From Proteobacteria bacterium UBA4656 (GTDB lineage: Bacteria; Pseudomonadota; Gammaproteobacteria; Xanthomonadales; Ahniellaceae), in the NCBI GenBank assembly GCA_002405525.1, contig DHLY01000135.1, positions 6,296 to 15,063 of the forward strand: a stretch of DNA of 8,768 nucleotides, read 5' to 3'. The notes beneath the pieces were generated by a model, which made no database searches, had not been told where the DNA came from, and saw nothing but the letters and a program-made list of their open reading frames with translations. The position numbers were made by a program, and so were the translations under genes. This document shows positions 1 to 6,541 of this stretch, in pieces (positions within the stretch are counted from its first letter, which is position 1; each line of letters opens with the position of its first letter).

Positions 1-875
1 TGGCTGCGCAGGCCCAGGTGCTGACCCCGGAGGACGGCGTCTGGTGGAATCCGGCGGAACCCGGCCGCGGATACCAGATCGAGACCCAGAACGGGGTCAT
101 GATCCTGAGTACCTACGCCTTCGATGTCGCCGGGAACCCGCAGTGGTATCTGAGCGCCGGGGTCTACGACCCCGTGACGCGTACTTTTACCGCCACGCTG
201 GACAGTTACCGGGGTGGCCAATGCTTCGGTTGCCCATTCCGGCCTGCTGTCGCCACCGGGGGCGCGGGGCCGGTAACGATCCGGTTCACGAGCGGCGTCA
301 CCGCCACCTTGAGCGCACCCGGCGTATCGGTGCCGATCCAGCGCCTCTACTACAACTACGCGTTGCCCGATGGTGCGGTCTTCGGCGGCTGGGTGATGTC
401 CCAGCAGACCGGCAGTCTGGTCACCGGTGATTGGCTGGTTTTCGACCGGACGTCCCCGGCGCAATCCGGCCCGCCCTATGTGCTCGGCAACCGCGACCGC
501 GATCCCGCCTCGCTGGTGCTGGGTCGCTTCGAACCGACGCTGTCGCGCTGGTTGTTCGTGCTCGACAGCAGTTCGTCGTTTTGGCGCGCCTACGAGTTCG
601 ACATGAACAAGCGGACAATGGTGGGCCGATCGTGGCTGTACCCAAAAGGATCGACCATCAGCGGCAACGGCGTTCCCTTCGCGGGAAATCGGCTGTTCGA
701 CCGAAGCGAATTGGCCACGCGGCTGGCATTGACTGGCGAGAAACGATCCGCGTTCGAAATCCGTGACGCGGCCGAGTGGGCCGAGGCGGACAAATCCGGG
801 GAGCCGGCAGACGGTTTACGGAGCAGCATCGCGGAAATCGAAGCCGCGCTCACGGTGATCTTGGCGCCGCGCTGA
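1..875 (+). CDS. Exported protein with WWNPAEPGRGY motif, 5'-truncated
   Basis: The frame is open from the left edge and stops with TGA at 873-875. A GTG at 18 could serve as a start, but the codons before it read A-A-Q-A-Q. That looks like the end of a signal peptide with an AxA-type cleavage site, and no Shine-Dalgarno sequence precedes the GTG, so the true start is probably outside the window. The visible part is about 290 residues. It opens with WWNPAEPGRGYQIE, followed by GNPQWYLSAG. This W-W-N-P-x-E-x-G-R-G-Y / W-Y pattern is common in secreted beta-rich proteins of Xanthomonadales and relatives and has no assigned activity that I know of. A CFGC pair lies near positions 223-234. A second aromatic-rich beta region spans roughly codons 160-230, and the C-terminus is a short charged helix. 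I infer a periplasmic or extracellular location. No catalytic motif is visible and the function is unknown. Confidence 0.75.
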   Translation, partial: AAQAQVLTPEDGVWWNPAEPGRGYQIETQNGVMILSTYAFDVAGNPQWYLSAGVYDPVTRTFTATLDSYRGGQCFGCPFRPAVATGGAGPVTIRFTSGVTATLSAPGVSVPIQRLYYNYALPDGAVFGGWVMSQQTGSLVTGDWLVFDRTSPAQSGPPYVLGNRDRDPASLVLGRFEPTLSRWLFVLDSSSSFWRAYEFDMNKRTMVGRSWLYPKGSTISGNGVPFAGNRLFDRSELATRLALTGEKRSAFEIRDAAEWAEADKSGEPADGLRSSIAEIEAALTVILAPR

Positions 876-967
876 GCGCCACACAGGAACCCGGTCGGCA
901 TTCGGTCGGGTCGGCCGCGCAACCGGCACGGGCGGCACCTCTCCATGTGCGCTGCAAGGTTCGGCTT

Positions 968-990
968 TGCGGCCGCAGGAAGCGGCCGCA
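968..990. terminator. GC hairpin between convergent genes (candidate bidirectional terminator)
   Basis: TGCGGCCGC, a 5-base loop AGGAA, then GCGGCCGCA form a perfect 9-bp stem. The arms each contain a NotI palindrome. It sits 93 bases after the stop of the left-hand gene and about 57 bases after the stop of the convergent permease gene. Neither strand has a U-tract after the stem, so this is not a textbook intrinsic terminator. It may act as a roadblock or RNA-stabilising hairpin for both converging transcripts. Confidence 0.4.
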
Positions 991-1007
991 CCCGATCGGC
1001 GCCGACG

Positions 1008-1024
1008 CTGCGGTCGTCCCGCAG
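1008..1024. terminator. Second short hairpin downstream of the NatB-like gene
   Basis: CTGCGG, loop TCGTC, CCGCAG form a perfect 6-bp stem, 22 bases past the permease stop on the minus strand. A 10-bp palindrome TCGGCGCCGA (996-1005) lies beside it. There is no T-tract, so a termination role is only suggested by its position between two convergent genes. Confidence 0.25.
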
Positions 1025-1046
1025 TGCCAGCCGGCGCCGCCGACGA

Positions 1047-2222
1047 TCAGCCCGAGATCGCGAGCTGCTCGCGCTTGTACAGCCGCGCCGCGACCAGCCA
1101 GGCCAGGACCACCACTGCCAGGCCGGTGCCCATGCCGAGCGCCCACTCCTGCGCGGTGAGCGACTCGCCGCGCACCAGCCGCGTAATCATCTGGTTCTGG
1201 GCGAACAGCGGCACCGCGAACATCCACAGTTTTTCCTTGACCACCAGGAACTGGCCGGCGAACACCGGCACCATGGGGATGAACATCAGCAGGGACACGA
1301 AACTGCCCGCCTCGCGGTAGCTCTTGGCCTGCGCCGCAAGCACGGTGGTCAACACCGCGCCCAGCAGCACCACCGGCAGGATCACCAGGAACAACTGGCC
1401 GAGCAGCGCGGCCGAGGTGTCGACGATCGAGCGTGAGCCTTCCTCGGCGAAGAAGGCGAAGCCGTACTTGTAGAACAGCCCGGTGGCGACGATGCCCGCG
1501 ATGGCGAACGCCGCCGTGGCGAGGATCTTGCCGCTCACGATGCCCTCCCGGCTGACCGGCGTCGCCAGCAGCGGCTCCAGCGACTGCCGCTCGCGTTCAC
1601 CGGCGGTCGAATCCATCGCCAGGTGCATGCCGCCGATGAAGGACAGCATCAGCAGCAGGTAGGCGACGAAAAACGCGACCACCGGATTCGCCTTGGGCAG
1701 CGCAAGATCGCGGTTGGTCACCAGCACCGGTGAACCGACGCCGGGATGGATGCCGCGCGCGACCAGCCGCAGCGAGCCGACCTCGGCGCCGTAGGTCGCC
1801 AGCAGACCCTGGATGCGCTGGATCGACGTCCCGGTCTGGGTCGGGCGCGAGCTGTCGAAGGTCAGCTGCAGTTCGGCCGGGCGGCTGCCTCGCCAGTCGG
1901 CGGGGAACGACTCGGGCACGCTGAGGCCGACGTCATAGGTTTGCGCGCGGATCGCCTCGTCGAGGCCGTCGTCGATCGCCTTGACGTCGACGTTGTGTGC
2001 CCGCAGCCAGGCGACGAGGTTCGGGGCCCGCTCGGCGCCGACCACCGGCAGCTCCAGCGCCTGCTCCAGTCGCTCGCGCTGCTGCTTGGCACCGACCGAG
2101 CTCAGGGAACCGAACACGATCGGAATCAGCAGCGGCACCAGCAGGAAGTTGACCATCACCATGCGGCGGTCGCGGAAGGCGTCGGTCAGTTCCTTGCGGA
2201 ACACGGTGAACACGGTGTTCAT
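1047..2222 (-). CDS. ABC-2 type transporter permease, NatB-like
   Basis: This 391-residue integral membrane protein is the channel half of an ABC exporter of the ABC-2/NatB family. One membrane segment lies at about residues 22-42, then a large hydrophilic, presumably periplasmic domain (about 45-175), then a cluster of hydrophobic segments at about 180-202, 231-252, 271-297, 308-330 and 359-380. This is the 1+5 layout usual for NatB-type permeases. Between the second and third segments, GERERQSLEPLLATPVSREG (208-227) matches the cytoplasmic coupling motif (E-x-E-x-x-S/T-L-E-P-L-L) of this family. The start ATG overlaps the ATPase stop as ATGA, and GAGGG (2232-2236) lies 9 bases upstream inside the ATPase gene. 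That indicates translational coupling and a 1:1 complex. Bacillus NatAB exports sodium, but the substrate here cannot be read from sequence. natB is avoided as a symbol because orthology is unproven. Confidence 0.9.
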   Translation of the reverse strand: MNTVFTVFRKELTDAFRDRRMVMVNFLLVPLLIPIVFGSLSSVGAKQQRERLEQALELPVVGAERAPNLVAWLRAHNVDVKAIDDGLDEAIRAQTYDVGLSVPESFPADWRGSRPAELQLTFDSSRPTQTGTSIQRIQGLLATYGAEVGSLRLVARGIHPGVGSPVLVTNRDLALPKANPVVAFFVAYLLLMLSFIGGMHLAMDSTAGERERQSLEPLLATPVSREGIVSGKILATAAFAIAGIVATGLFYKYGFAFFAEEGSRSIVDTSAALLGQLFLVILPVVLLGAVLTTVLAAQAKSYREAGSFVSLLMFIPMVPVFAGQFLVVKEKLWMFAVPLFAQNQMITRLVRGESLTAQEWALGMGTGLAVVVLAWLVAARLYKREQLAISG

Positions 2223-2965
2223 GCGAGCAGACCCTCGTCGCTGCCGATGATCTTCACGAAAGCGTCCTCGAGGTTCGGCAACCCGGTCCGCTCGCGCAGT
2301 TCGTCCGCGCTGCCCTGCGCCACCACGTGGCCCTTGGCGATCACCACGATGTGGTCGCAGAGCGCGGCCACCTCCTGCATGATGTGGCTGGAGAACAGCA
2401 CGCAGCGGCCCTCCGCGCGCAGGCGTTGCAGGTAGCCGCGCATCGCGCGGGTGGTCATCACGTCGAGGCCGTTGGTGGGCTCGTCGAGCACCACGTTCCG
2501 CGGATCGTGGACCATGGCGCGCGCGATCGCGGTCTTGGTCCGCTGGCCCTGCGAGTAGCCCTCGGAGCGGCGGTCGGCGAAGTCACCCATGTCGAGCGCG
2601 GCAACCAGCGCGTCGGTGCGGGCCGCGATCGTGGGTTCGTCGATTCCGTGCAGGCGACCGAAATAGGCCACGTTCTCGCGCGCGCTGAAGCGCTTGTAGA
2701 TGCCGCGCGCATCCGGCAGCACGCCGAGCACGCGGCGCACCGCGGTGGGGTCGCGCGTGGCGTCATGGCCGTCGACCAGCACGCGGCCGGTCTCGGGCGC
2801 CATCAGCGTGTAGAGCATGCGCATGGTGGTGGTCTTGCCCGCGCCGTTGGGCCCCAGCAGGCCGGTGATCTGGCCGTCGCGCGCGGTGAACGACACGCCG
2901 TCGACCGCCTTGACCACGCCGGCCTTGGTCTTGAACGTCTTGCGCAGATCCTGGACTTCGATCAT
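2219..2965 (-). CDS. ABC transporter ATP-binding protein, NatA-like
   Basis: This 248-residue cytoplasmic ATPase powers the adjoining NatB-like permease. Visible motifs are Walker A GPNGAGKT (38-45), a signature loop YSQGQ (137-141) in place of LSGGQ, Walker B NVVLDEP (157-163) with D-loop GLD (166-168), and switch histidine in SSHIM (H194). The Q-loop position carries Asp (LPDARG, D85) instead of Gln. The start is placed at 2965: MIEVQDLRKTF is the normal ABC N-terminus, and GGGAG (2973-2977) lies 7 bases upstream. The frame is open 23 codons further, but that part overlaps the hydrolase gene. The hydrolase stop and this start are separated by one base (TGA-c-ATG), and the permease start overlaps this stop by 4 bases. 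Family assignment is firm; the transported substrate is unknown. Confidence 0.92.
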   Translation of the reverse strand: MIEVQDLRKTFKTKAGVVKAVDGVSFTARDGQITGLLGPNGAGKTTTMRMLYTLMAPETGRVLVDGHDATRDPTAVRRVLGVLPDARGIYKRFSARENVAYFGRLHGIDEPTIAARTDALVAALDMGDFADRRSEGYSQGQRTKTAIARAMVHDPRNVVLDEPTNGLDVMTTRAMRGYLQRLRAEGRCVLFSSHIMQEVAALCDHIVVIAKGHVVAQGSADELRERTGLPNLEDAFVKIIGSDEGLLA

Positions 2966-2966
2966 G

Positions 2967-4436
2967 TCAAGGCTCCCAGCCGTAGAAGCCGCCGAACGGC
3001 GGGGTATCGTCGAGGCGATCGAGGCAGGACACATCGAGGTCCTTCGCGTTGGCGTCCTGCACGAACAGGCTGACCAGCTTCGGCATGCAGCCGGCCGGCA
3101 TCGCGTTGTGGCCGGTCCCGCGCGCCACCAGATGGCGGCCGTTGGTCAGGCCGGCGAGCACCTGCTCGCCATAGCGCGGCGGCGTCACGGGATCGAGCTC
3201 GCCCGACAGCAGCAGGACCGGCACGTCGCTGTTCACCGGCCGGTGGAAATCCGCCGGCGCGGCGCCGCGCGGCCATTCGGCGCAGGCGGCCCTGATGCCT
3301 TCGACCAGGGCGTTGCCCATCGTGGTGCCTTCGTCGGCCGGATCGGCGACCAGACCGTCGACGTCTTCGCTGCAGCTGACCGAAAAGTGCATGCCGAGCG
3401 ATATCGTCTCGCCCATCAGTTCGCCGACGATCCGCGACTGCGCGAGCAGGATGTCGAAACGGCCGGCGGCGGCCTCCGCGAGGCCGAGCGGCAGCATCCC
3501 CGCGGTGTTCGGCGCGTAGGAGAACAGGCGAACCACCGTGGCAAGGTCGGTGGGCCCGAACGTACGCGTCGACACGACGCCGGTGACCGGATCCCGCGCG
3601 CTGACTTCGACCGGCGTCTCGCGCAGTTTCGCGAACAGGTCCTGCAGCGTGCGACCGGGCGCACCGAAGCGCTCACGGCAGGCGGCGTCGTCGGCGCAGC
3701 GGGCGAAATGCTGGGCCAGCGTGGCCTCCAGATTCTTCGCGTGGTCGTTGCCGAGGTACAACTCCGGTGGCACCACGCCGTCGACCACCAGCGTGCGCGT
3801 GCGGGCGGGGAAGCGGCGCAGGTACTCCAGGCCGACCCGCGTGCCATACGAGATGCCGACCAGGTTGACCTGTTCGGCACCGATCGCCGCGCGCACGCGG
3901 TCGAGGTCGGCCACCGCATCGGAGGTGGTGTAGAAACGCAGGTCCGCCTTCGCCGAGAGTTCGTCGCGGCAGCGCGCGGCGAAGGTGCGCATCGCATCCG
4001 GCGACTGCATCGCACCGGCCTGCAGTTCAGCCTCCGTCGGCGTGCACGCAAGGCGATGGCTGCCGCCGGTGCCGCGCTGGTCGACCAGGATCACATGGCG
4101 GCGTGCGCGCAGGTCGCGGAACGCGGTGGCGGCAGCCGGGTAGGCCTCGCGGGCAGCCTGACCGGGACCGCCGGCCAGCATGAACACCGGGTCGGGCAGC
4201 GCCTCGTCGGCGCGGCTCGGTACCCAGGCGATGGCCAGGTCGATCTGCCGGCCCGCGGGCTGCGAGGGGTCTTCCGGGACCTTCAGGGTGGTGCACTGCG
4301 CGTCGATGTTCAGCGGCAGGCCGGGCGCCTTGAGCCCGCAGGGCTCGAATACGAGGCTGCCGAGCGTGCGCGCACCGGCAGGCGCGACGACGCCGGCGGC
4401 CAGCAGCAGCGTGGCCGCGCCAAGAAACGTTCTCAT
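2967..4436 (-). CDS. Exported alpha/beta hydrolase, tripeptidyl aminopeptidase (TAP/S33)-like
   Basis: This 489-residue protein has an N-terminal signal peptide (hydrophobic core LGAATLLLAAGVVAPAGA, likely cleaved after A22). The alpha/beta-hydrolase fold follows with AGGPG (88-92, oxyanion loop), DQRGTGGS (119-126), nucleophile elbow GISYG (Ser196), acid GELDPVTPP (Asp415) and GTGH (His443): a complete Ser-Asp-His triad. A cap region lies between the elbow and Asp415, and the C-terminal part matches the TAP-like C-terminal domain. The mature part has ten cysteines, suiting a disulfide-bonded periplasmic or secreted enzyme. Known relatives (SlpD/SlpE, tripeptidyl aminopeptidases) release short peptides or hydrolyse related substrates; the specificity here is inferred only. 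The start at 4436 is chosen for the signal peptide and a GGGGAAGA ribosome site. A longer frame to 4556 would bury the signal peptide and overlap the M50 gene. The ABC ATPase follows after one base. Confidence 0.88.
   Translation of the reverse strand: MRTFLGAATLLLAAGVVAPAGARTLGSLVFEPCGLKAPGLPLNIDAQCTTLKVPEDPSQPAGRQIDLAIAWVPSRADEALPDPVFMLAGGPGQAAREAYPAAATAFRDLRARRHVILVDQRGTGGSHRLACTPTEAELQAGAMQSPDAMRTFAARCRDELSAKADLRFYTTSDAVADLDRVRAAIGAEQVNLVGISYGTRVGLEYLRRFPARTRTLVVDGVVPPELYLGNDHAKNLEATLAQHFARCADDAACRERFGAPGRTLQDLFAKLRETPVEVSARDPVTGVVSTRTFGPTDLATVVRLFSYAPNTAGMLPLGLAEAAAGRFDILLAQSRIVGELMGETISLGMHFSVSCSEDVDGLVADPADEGTTMGNALVEGIRAACAEWPRGAAPADFHRPVNSDVPVLLLSGELDPVTPPRYGEQVLAGLTNGRHLVARGTGHNAMPAGCMPKLVSLFVQDANAKDLDVSCLDRLDDTPPFGGFYGWEP
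2973..2977 (-). promoter_or_regulatory. Ribosome binding site of the NatA-like gene
   Basis: On the minus strand GGGAG lies 7 bases before the ATG at 2965, inside the last codons of the hydrolase gene. It decides the start against the longer open frame and supports coupled translation. Confidence 0.65.
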
Positions 4437-4534
4437 GATCGTGTCTTCCCCACGGTCGGATGGATACCGACCCGTCCGGGGCCGGCCATCGAAGGATGCC
4501 ATGCGCTCGCGTGCATGCGCGGGCCTAAAGTCAT
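4433..4534 (-). CDS. Possible 33-codon small ORF between the M50 peptidase and the hydrolase
   Basis: The 94 bases between the M50 stop and the hydrolase start are exactly filled by an ATG...TGA frame of 33 codons. Its ATG overlaps the M50 stop as ATGA (4534-4531), and its own TGA overlaps the hydrolase ATG as ATGA (4436-4433). The peptide begins MTLGPRMHASAWHPSMAGPG and ends HPTVGKTRS. It is basic, contains three His and no Cys, and has no signal peptide or membrane segment. For: the perfect 4-base overlaps at both ends, like other junctions of this block. Against: about a third of codons end in A or T, including a rare TTA, unlike the neighbours; there is no strong ribosome site; the hydrolase has its own; and stop-free frames are cheap in such GC-rich DNA. 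An internal ATG at 4516 would give 27 residues. No homologue is recognised, so treat this as a hypothesis. Confidence 0.25.
   Translation of the reverse strand: MTLGPRMHASAWHPSMAGPGRVGIHPTVGKTRS
4444..4451 (-). promoter_or_regulatory. Ribosome binding site of the exported hydrolase
   Basis: On the minus strand GGGGAAGA ends 7 bases before the ATG at 4436. It fixes the start so that the signal peptide is N-terminal. It also means the hydrolase can be translated independently of any upstream small ORF. Confidence 0.6.
4454..4472. repeat. Inverted repeat upstream of the hydrolase gene
   Basis: GGTCGG, 7 bases, CCGACC form a perfect 6-bp inverted repeat 18 bases upstream of the hydrolase ATG and just before its ribosome site. 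It could be a leader hairpin or a protein-binding half-site pair. It falls inside the possible small ORF. Nothing in the sequence decides its role. Confidence 0.3.
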
Positions 4535-5730
4535 GACTGCGCCACCAACGGAACATCCCTGCTGATCGCCGCGCCGAGTTCGCGCGCGATGTCGTCGAGC
4601 GATCCGGCCAGCGCCAGGGCGCCGCCGCGGTCGCTCAGGCGCGGCAGCGCGGCGCGCGCGGCGTCCAGGTGCTGCCGGGCGGCGTCGAGATCGCCCTCCG
4701 CCAGCGCGACCGCCGACTCGGCGTAGGCGCGAACGGCCGGCTCGGAGAATCCGCCGCGCGAGGCCTCCAGCCAGCGGCGCGCGCTGGCGCCTTCGCGCCG
4801 ATGCTGGCCGATCCAGCCCGCGAGCCCGAGCGCGAACGCGCCGCGCGCGGCTTCGGCGATCGAGGCGCCGTCGTCGCCGCCGAGGATCGCGGCGACCTCG
4901 CGCCAGCGCGCGTCGGCGGCGTCCAGGTCGCCCTGGTCCTCGGCGCGGCCGGCGGCCAGCATTGCGGTGACGGCGCGCAGCGTGGCGTCGCCGGATTCCT
5001 CGCCGATCGTGCGCAACAGCGCAGGGTCCCAGTCGCGAGGACGCACGCCGGCATGGCTCTGGCCCATCAGCGCGCCGAGCGCGAGGCGCTGGCGCGTTTC
5101 CTGGTCGCGGCGGGCGAGGCCGAGCAGCTGGCCCCCGTCGCTCATATAGCCACCGGCGCGCACCGGGATCAGGGTCGCCACGCCGATCCCCGCCGACATC
5201 GTAGCGGTGACCAGCAGCAGGCCGCCCCACCAGCCGCCGACAGCGAAGGCCGCAGGGACTGTCGCCACGGCAAGCAGGAAGCTCGCCATCGGGCCGCCCG
5301 CCACCAACAGCGCGAAGCTGGCGCGGCCGCTGGACCGCTCGTCATGCGGCGCGCATGCGGCAAGGCCGCCCCAGGTCGCGGTCACCCGGTTGCGCAGCAG
5401 GCGCACGCGGTCGGTGCTGAACTCGAGGTGCAGTGGGCCTGCGAAAAGCATCAGCGGTCGCATCCCGCCGAGCCGCCCGCCGAGCAGGTGGCCCGACTCA
5501 TGGACCACCACGCAGGCCCACCACACCAGCGGCAGCATCAGCACGGTCCACAGGTCGGCCGCCAGCCGGCCTGCGAACCGCGCCGCGACATCGACGGCGA
5601 ACAGCTCGGCGATGCCGATCCCGACGGCGCCGCCCAGTGCGGTCCCCGCGAGAAAAACTGCGATCCAGCGACGCCTGGATGCGGCAGTCGCCGGCGATGG
5701 CGGAGGATCAGGGAACGGCGTCGGGTTCAT
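4531..5730 (-). CDS. M50-family membrane zinc metallopeptidase with C-terminal helical domain
   Basis: This 399-residue polytopic protein is a candidate intramembrane (site-2-protease-type) or membrane-embedded zinc protease. A Pro-rich cytoplasmic N-tail precedes hydrophobic segments at about 24-44, 60-80, 137-160 and 165-190. The zinc motif HESGH (77-81: H77, E78, H81) lies at the end of the second segment. GGPMASFLLA (145-154) corresponds to the family GPxxN region with Ser in place of Asn. IPVRAGGYMSDGG (188-200) supplies the likely third ligand D198, so all zinc ligands look intact. Residues about 240-390 form an Ala-rich all-helical region with TPR-like A/G-rich repeats, absent from minimal S2P proteins and possibly a substrate or partner domain. 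The start at 5730 is set by AAGGAG 5 bases upstream and by the ATGA overlap with the regulator gene. The open frame to 6363 upstream is only a shadow of that gene. The substrate is unknown; coupling to a regulator suggests controlled expression. Confidence 0.85.
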   Translation of the reverse strand: MNPTPFPDPPPSPATAASRRRWIAVFLAGTALGGAVGIGIAELFAVDVAARFAGRLAADLWTVLMLPLVWWACVVVHESGHLLGGRLGGMRPLMLFAGPLHLEFSTDRVRLLRNRVTATWGGLAACAPHDERSSGRASFALLVAGGPMASFLLAVATVPAAFAVGGWWGGLLLVTATMSAGIGVATLIPVRAGGYMSDGGQLLGLARRDQETRQRLALGALMGQSHAGVRPRDWDPALLRTIGEESGDATLRAVTAMLAAGRAEDQGDLDAADARWREVAAILGGDDGASIAEAARGAFALGLAGWIGQHRREGASARRWLEASRGGFSEPAVRAYAESAVALAEGDLDAARQHLDAARAALPRLSDRGGALALAGSLDDIARELGAAISRDVPLVAQS

Positions 5731-6413
5731 CGATGCTCCTTCGTTCGGGGAGGGGTTCGGCGCGCCGCTGCGGACGTGCGGGCCGTGCGGCGCGCGCGGC
5801 GTCCGACCGGATTGCAGGGAAACAGCGCGATCGACAGCGCGAACAGTTCGCCTTTCGGCTCCGCGCGACTGCCGAGCCGCTCGACCTCGTCGTACAGTGC
5901 ACGCGCCCGTCGCCGGAGGCGCGCGTATTCGGCAGCGGTGACGCGCGCCACGCAGCGCCAGGCCAGAACGGCCCGCGGGTCGGGATAGGTGTTCACCGGA
6001 TCGATGCGGCCCGCTGCGACTGCACCCTGGATGTCGCGCCGCGACTGGTCGAGCGCGTAGGCCAGGATCGCCTCGATGCCCGCATCCCCGGCCGCCGCGG
6101 CGAACTGCGGGCGGTGCAGGGGCAGTGTGCGCGCCGCGGCCCGGTAGTGCCGCTCGACCACCCCGCGCACCTTCACCTCGCGCTCGACCACCAGCAGGCC
6201 GGCGTCGAGCAGCAACTGCACGTGGCGATACAGACGGGTCGGCGCGCAGCGCAGGCTGGCGGCCACCTCCGCCACAGTGCGTGCGCGCGGCACCAGCACG
6301 TTGACCAGGTGCTCGCGTAGCGGGTCGGCCAGCAGGCGCAGCTCGGCCGGCGAGATCTCGCATTCGGCGGGAATCTGAGGCGCGGCGGCGGATCGGGTGC
6401 GTTTGGTGGACAT
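5727..6413 (-). CDS. ArsR-type winged helix-turn-helix transcriptional regulator
   Basis: This 228-residue cytoplasmic DNA-binding protein has a winged helix at about residues 22-90. ADPLREHLVNVL (29-40) is the first helix, TVAEVAASL (46-54) the second, and APTRLYRHVQLLLDAGLL (57-74) the recognition helix running into the next turn. VVEREVKVRGVVERHYRA (75-92) is the wing. This is the HTH_20/ArsR-like pattern seen in many regulators of uncertain ligand. No metal-binding CxC is present in the helix, so an arsenic or heavy-metal role is not suggested. The remainder is an Ala/Arg-rich helical domain with a basic tail and probably mediates dimerisation or sensing. It heads the minus-strand block and its stop overlaps the M50 start by ATGA. 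No ribosome site is visible before its ATG. A palindrome directly upstream is a natural autoregulatory target. Confidence 0.85.
   Translation of the reverse strand: MSTKRTRSAAAPQIPAECEISPAELRLLADPLREHLVNVLVPRARTVAEVAASLRCAPTRLYRHVQLLLDAGLLVVEREVKVRGVVERHYRAAARTLPLHRPQFAAAAGDAGIEAILAYALDQSRRDIQGAVAAGRIDPVNTYPDPRAVLAWRCVARVTAAEYARLRRRARALYDEVERLGSRAEPKGELFALSIALFPCNPVGRRARRTARTSAAARRTPPRTKEHR
5736..5741 (-). promoter_or_regulatory. Ribosome binding site of the M50 peptidase
   Basis: On the minus strand AAGGAG, 5 bases before ATG 5730, lies in the 3' end of the regulator gene. It is the strongest Shine-Dalgarno match in the block and rules out the long N-terminal extension. Confidence 0.75.
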
Positions 6414-6422
6414 CGGTGATTG

Positions 6423-6446
6423 TTCACGCTACGGACGTATCGTGAA
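6423..6446. promoter_or_regulatory. 24-bp palindromic operator candidate for the winged-helix regulator
   Basis: TTCACGCTACG, 2-base spacer GA, CGTATCGTGAA form an 11-2-11 inverted repeat with one mismatched pair. Its edge is 9 bases upstream of the regulator's ATG. ArsR-family dimers classically bind imperfect inverted repeats of about 12-2-12 near their own promoter, so size, symmetry and position all fit. On the minus strand it covers the predicted -10 and most of the spacer of the promoter, so binding would block transcription of the whole block. The palindrome is directly visible; the regulator as binder is inferred. Confidence 0.6.
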
Positions 6447-6454
6447 TATTGCAA
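6426..6454 (-). promoter_or_regulatory. Candidate sigma-70-like promoter of the regulator/M50/hydrolase/ABC block
   Basis: On the minus strand TTGCAA (6454-6449, 4 of 6 to TTGACA) is followed after 17 bases by TAGCGT (6431-6426, 3 of 6 to TATAAT). Both are weak, but this is the only AT-rich patch upstream of the regulator. Initiation would be expected within about 10 bases of the ATG, giving a very short or leaderless message, which would explain the lack of a ribosome site. Confidence 0.3.
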
Positions 6455-6541
6455 GCGCGACACACCAGCGCCGGACGTCACGTGATATCGACGTCGTTCC
6501 GCGGCGCGCGGTGCACCCGGCGCCAACGCGCGGGCGACCGA

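Noticed and set aside
2966..3034. Longer start for the NatA-like ATPase
   Set aside because: The extra 23 residues are read from inside the hydrolase gene and do not resemble an ABC N-terminus; GGGAG marks 2965.
4437..4556. Longer start for the exported hydrolase
   Set aside because: It would put 40 residues ahead of the signal peptide and overlap the M50 gene; GGGGAAGA supports 4436.
2817..4565. Plus-strand 582-codon open frame antisense to the hydrolase
   Set aside because: Typical GC-rich shadow frame: rich in Arg, His and Gln, no domains, antisense to a gene with a complete catalytic triad and signal peptide.
4669..5988. Plus-strand 439-codon open frame antisense to the M50 gene
   Set aside because: Low-complexity Arg/Ala/Gln composition and no recognisable motif; the minus strand has the HESGH protease and ribosome site.
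5731..6363. N-terminal extension of the M50 frame by about 211 codons
   Set aside because: It lies wholly inside the regulator gene in another frame; AAGGAG and the ATGA overlap place the start at 5730.
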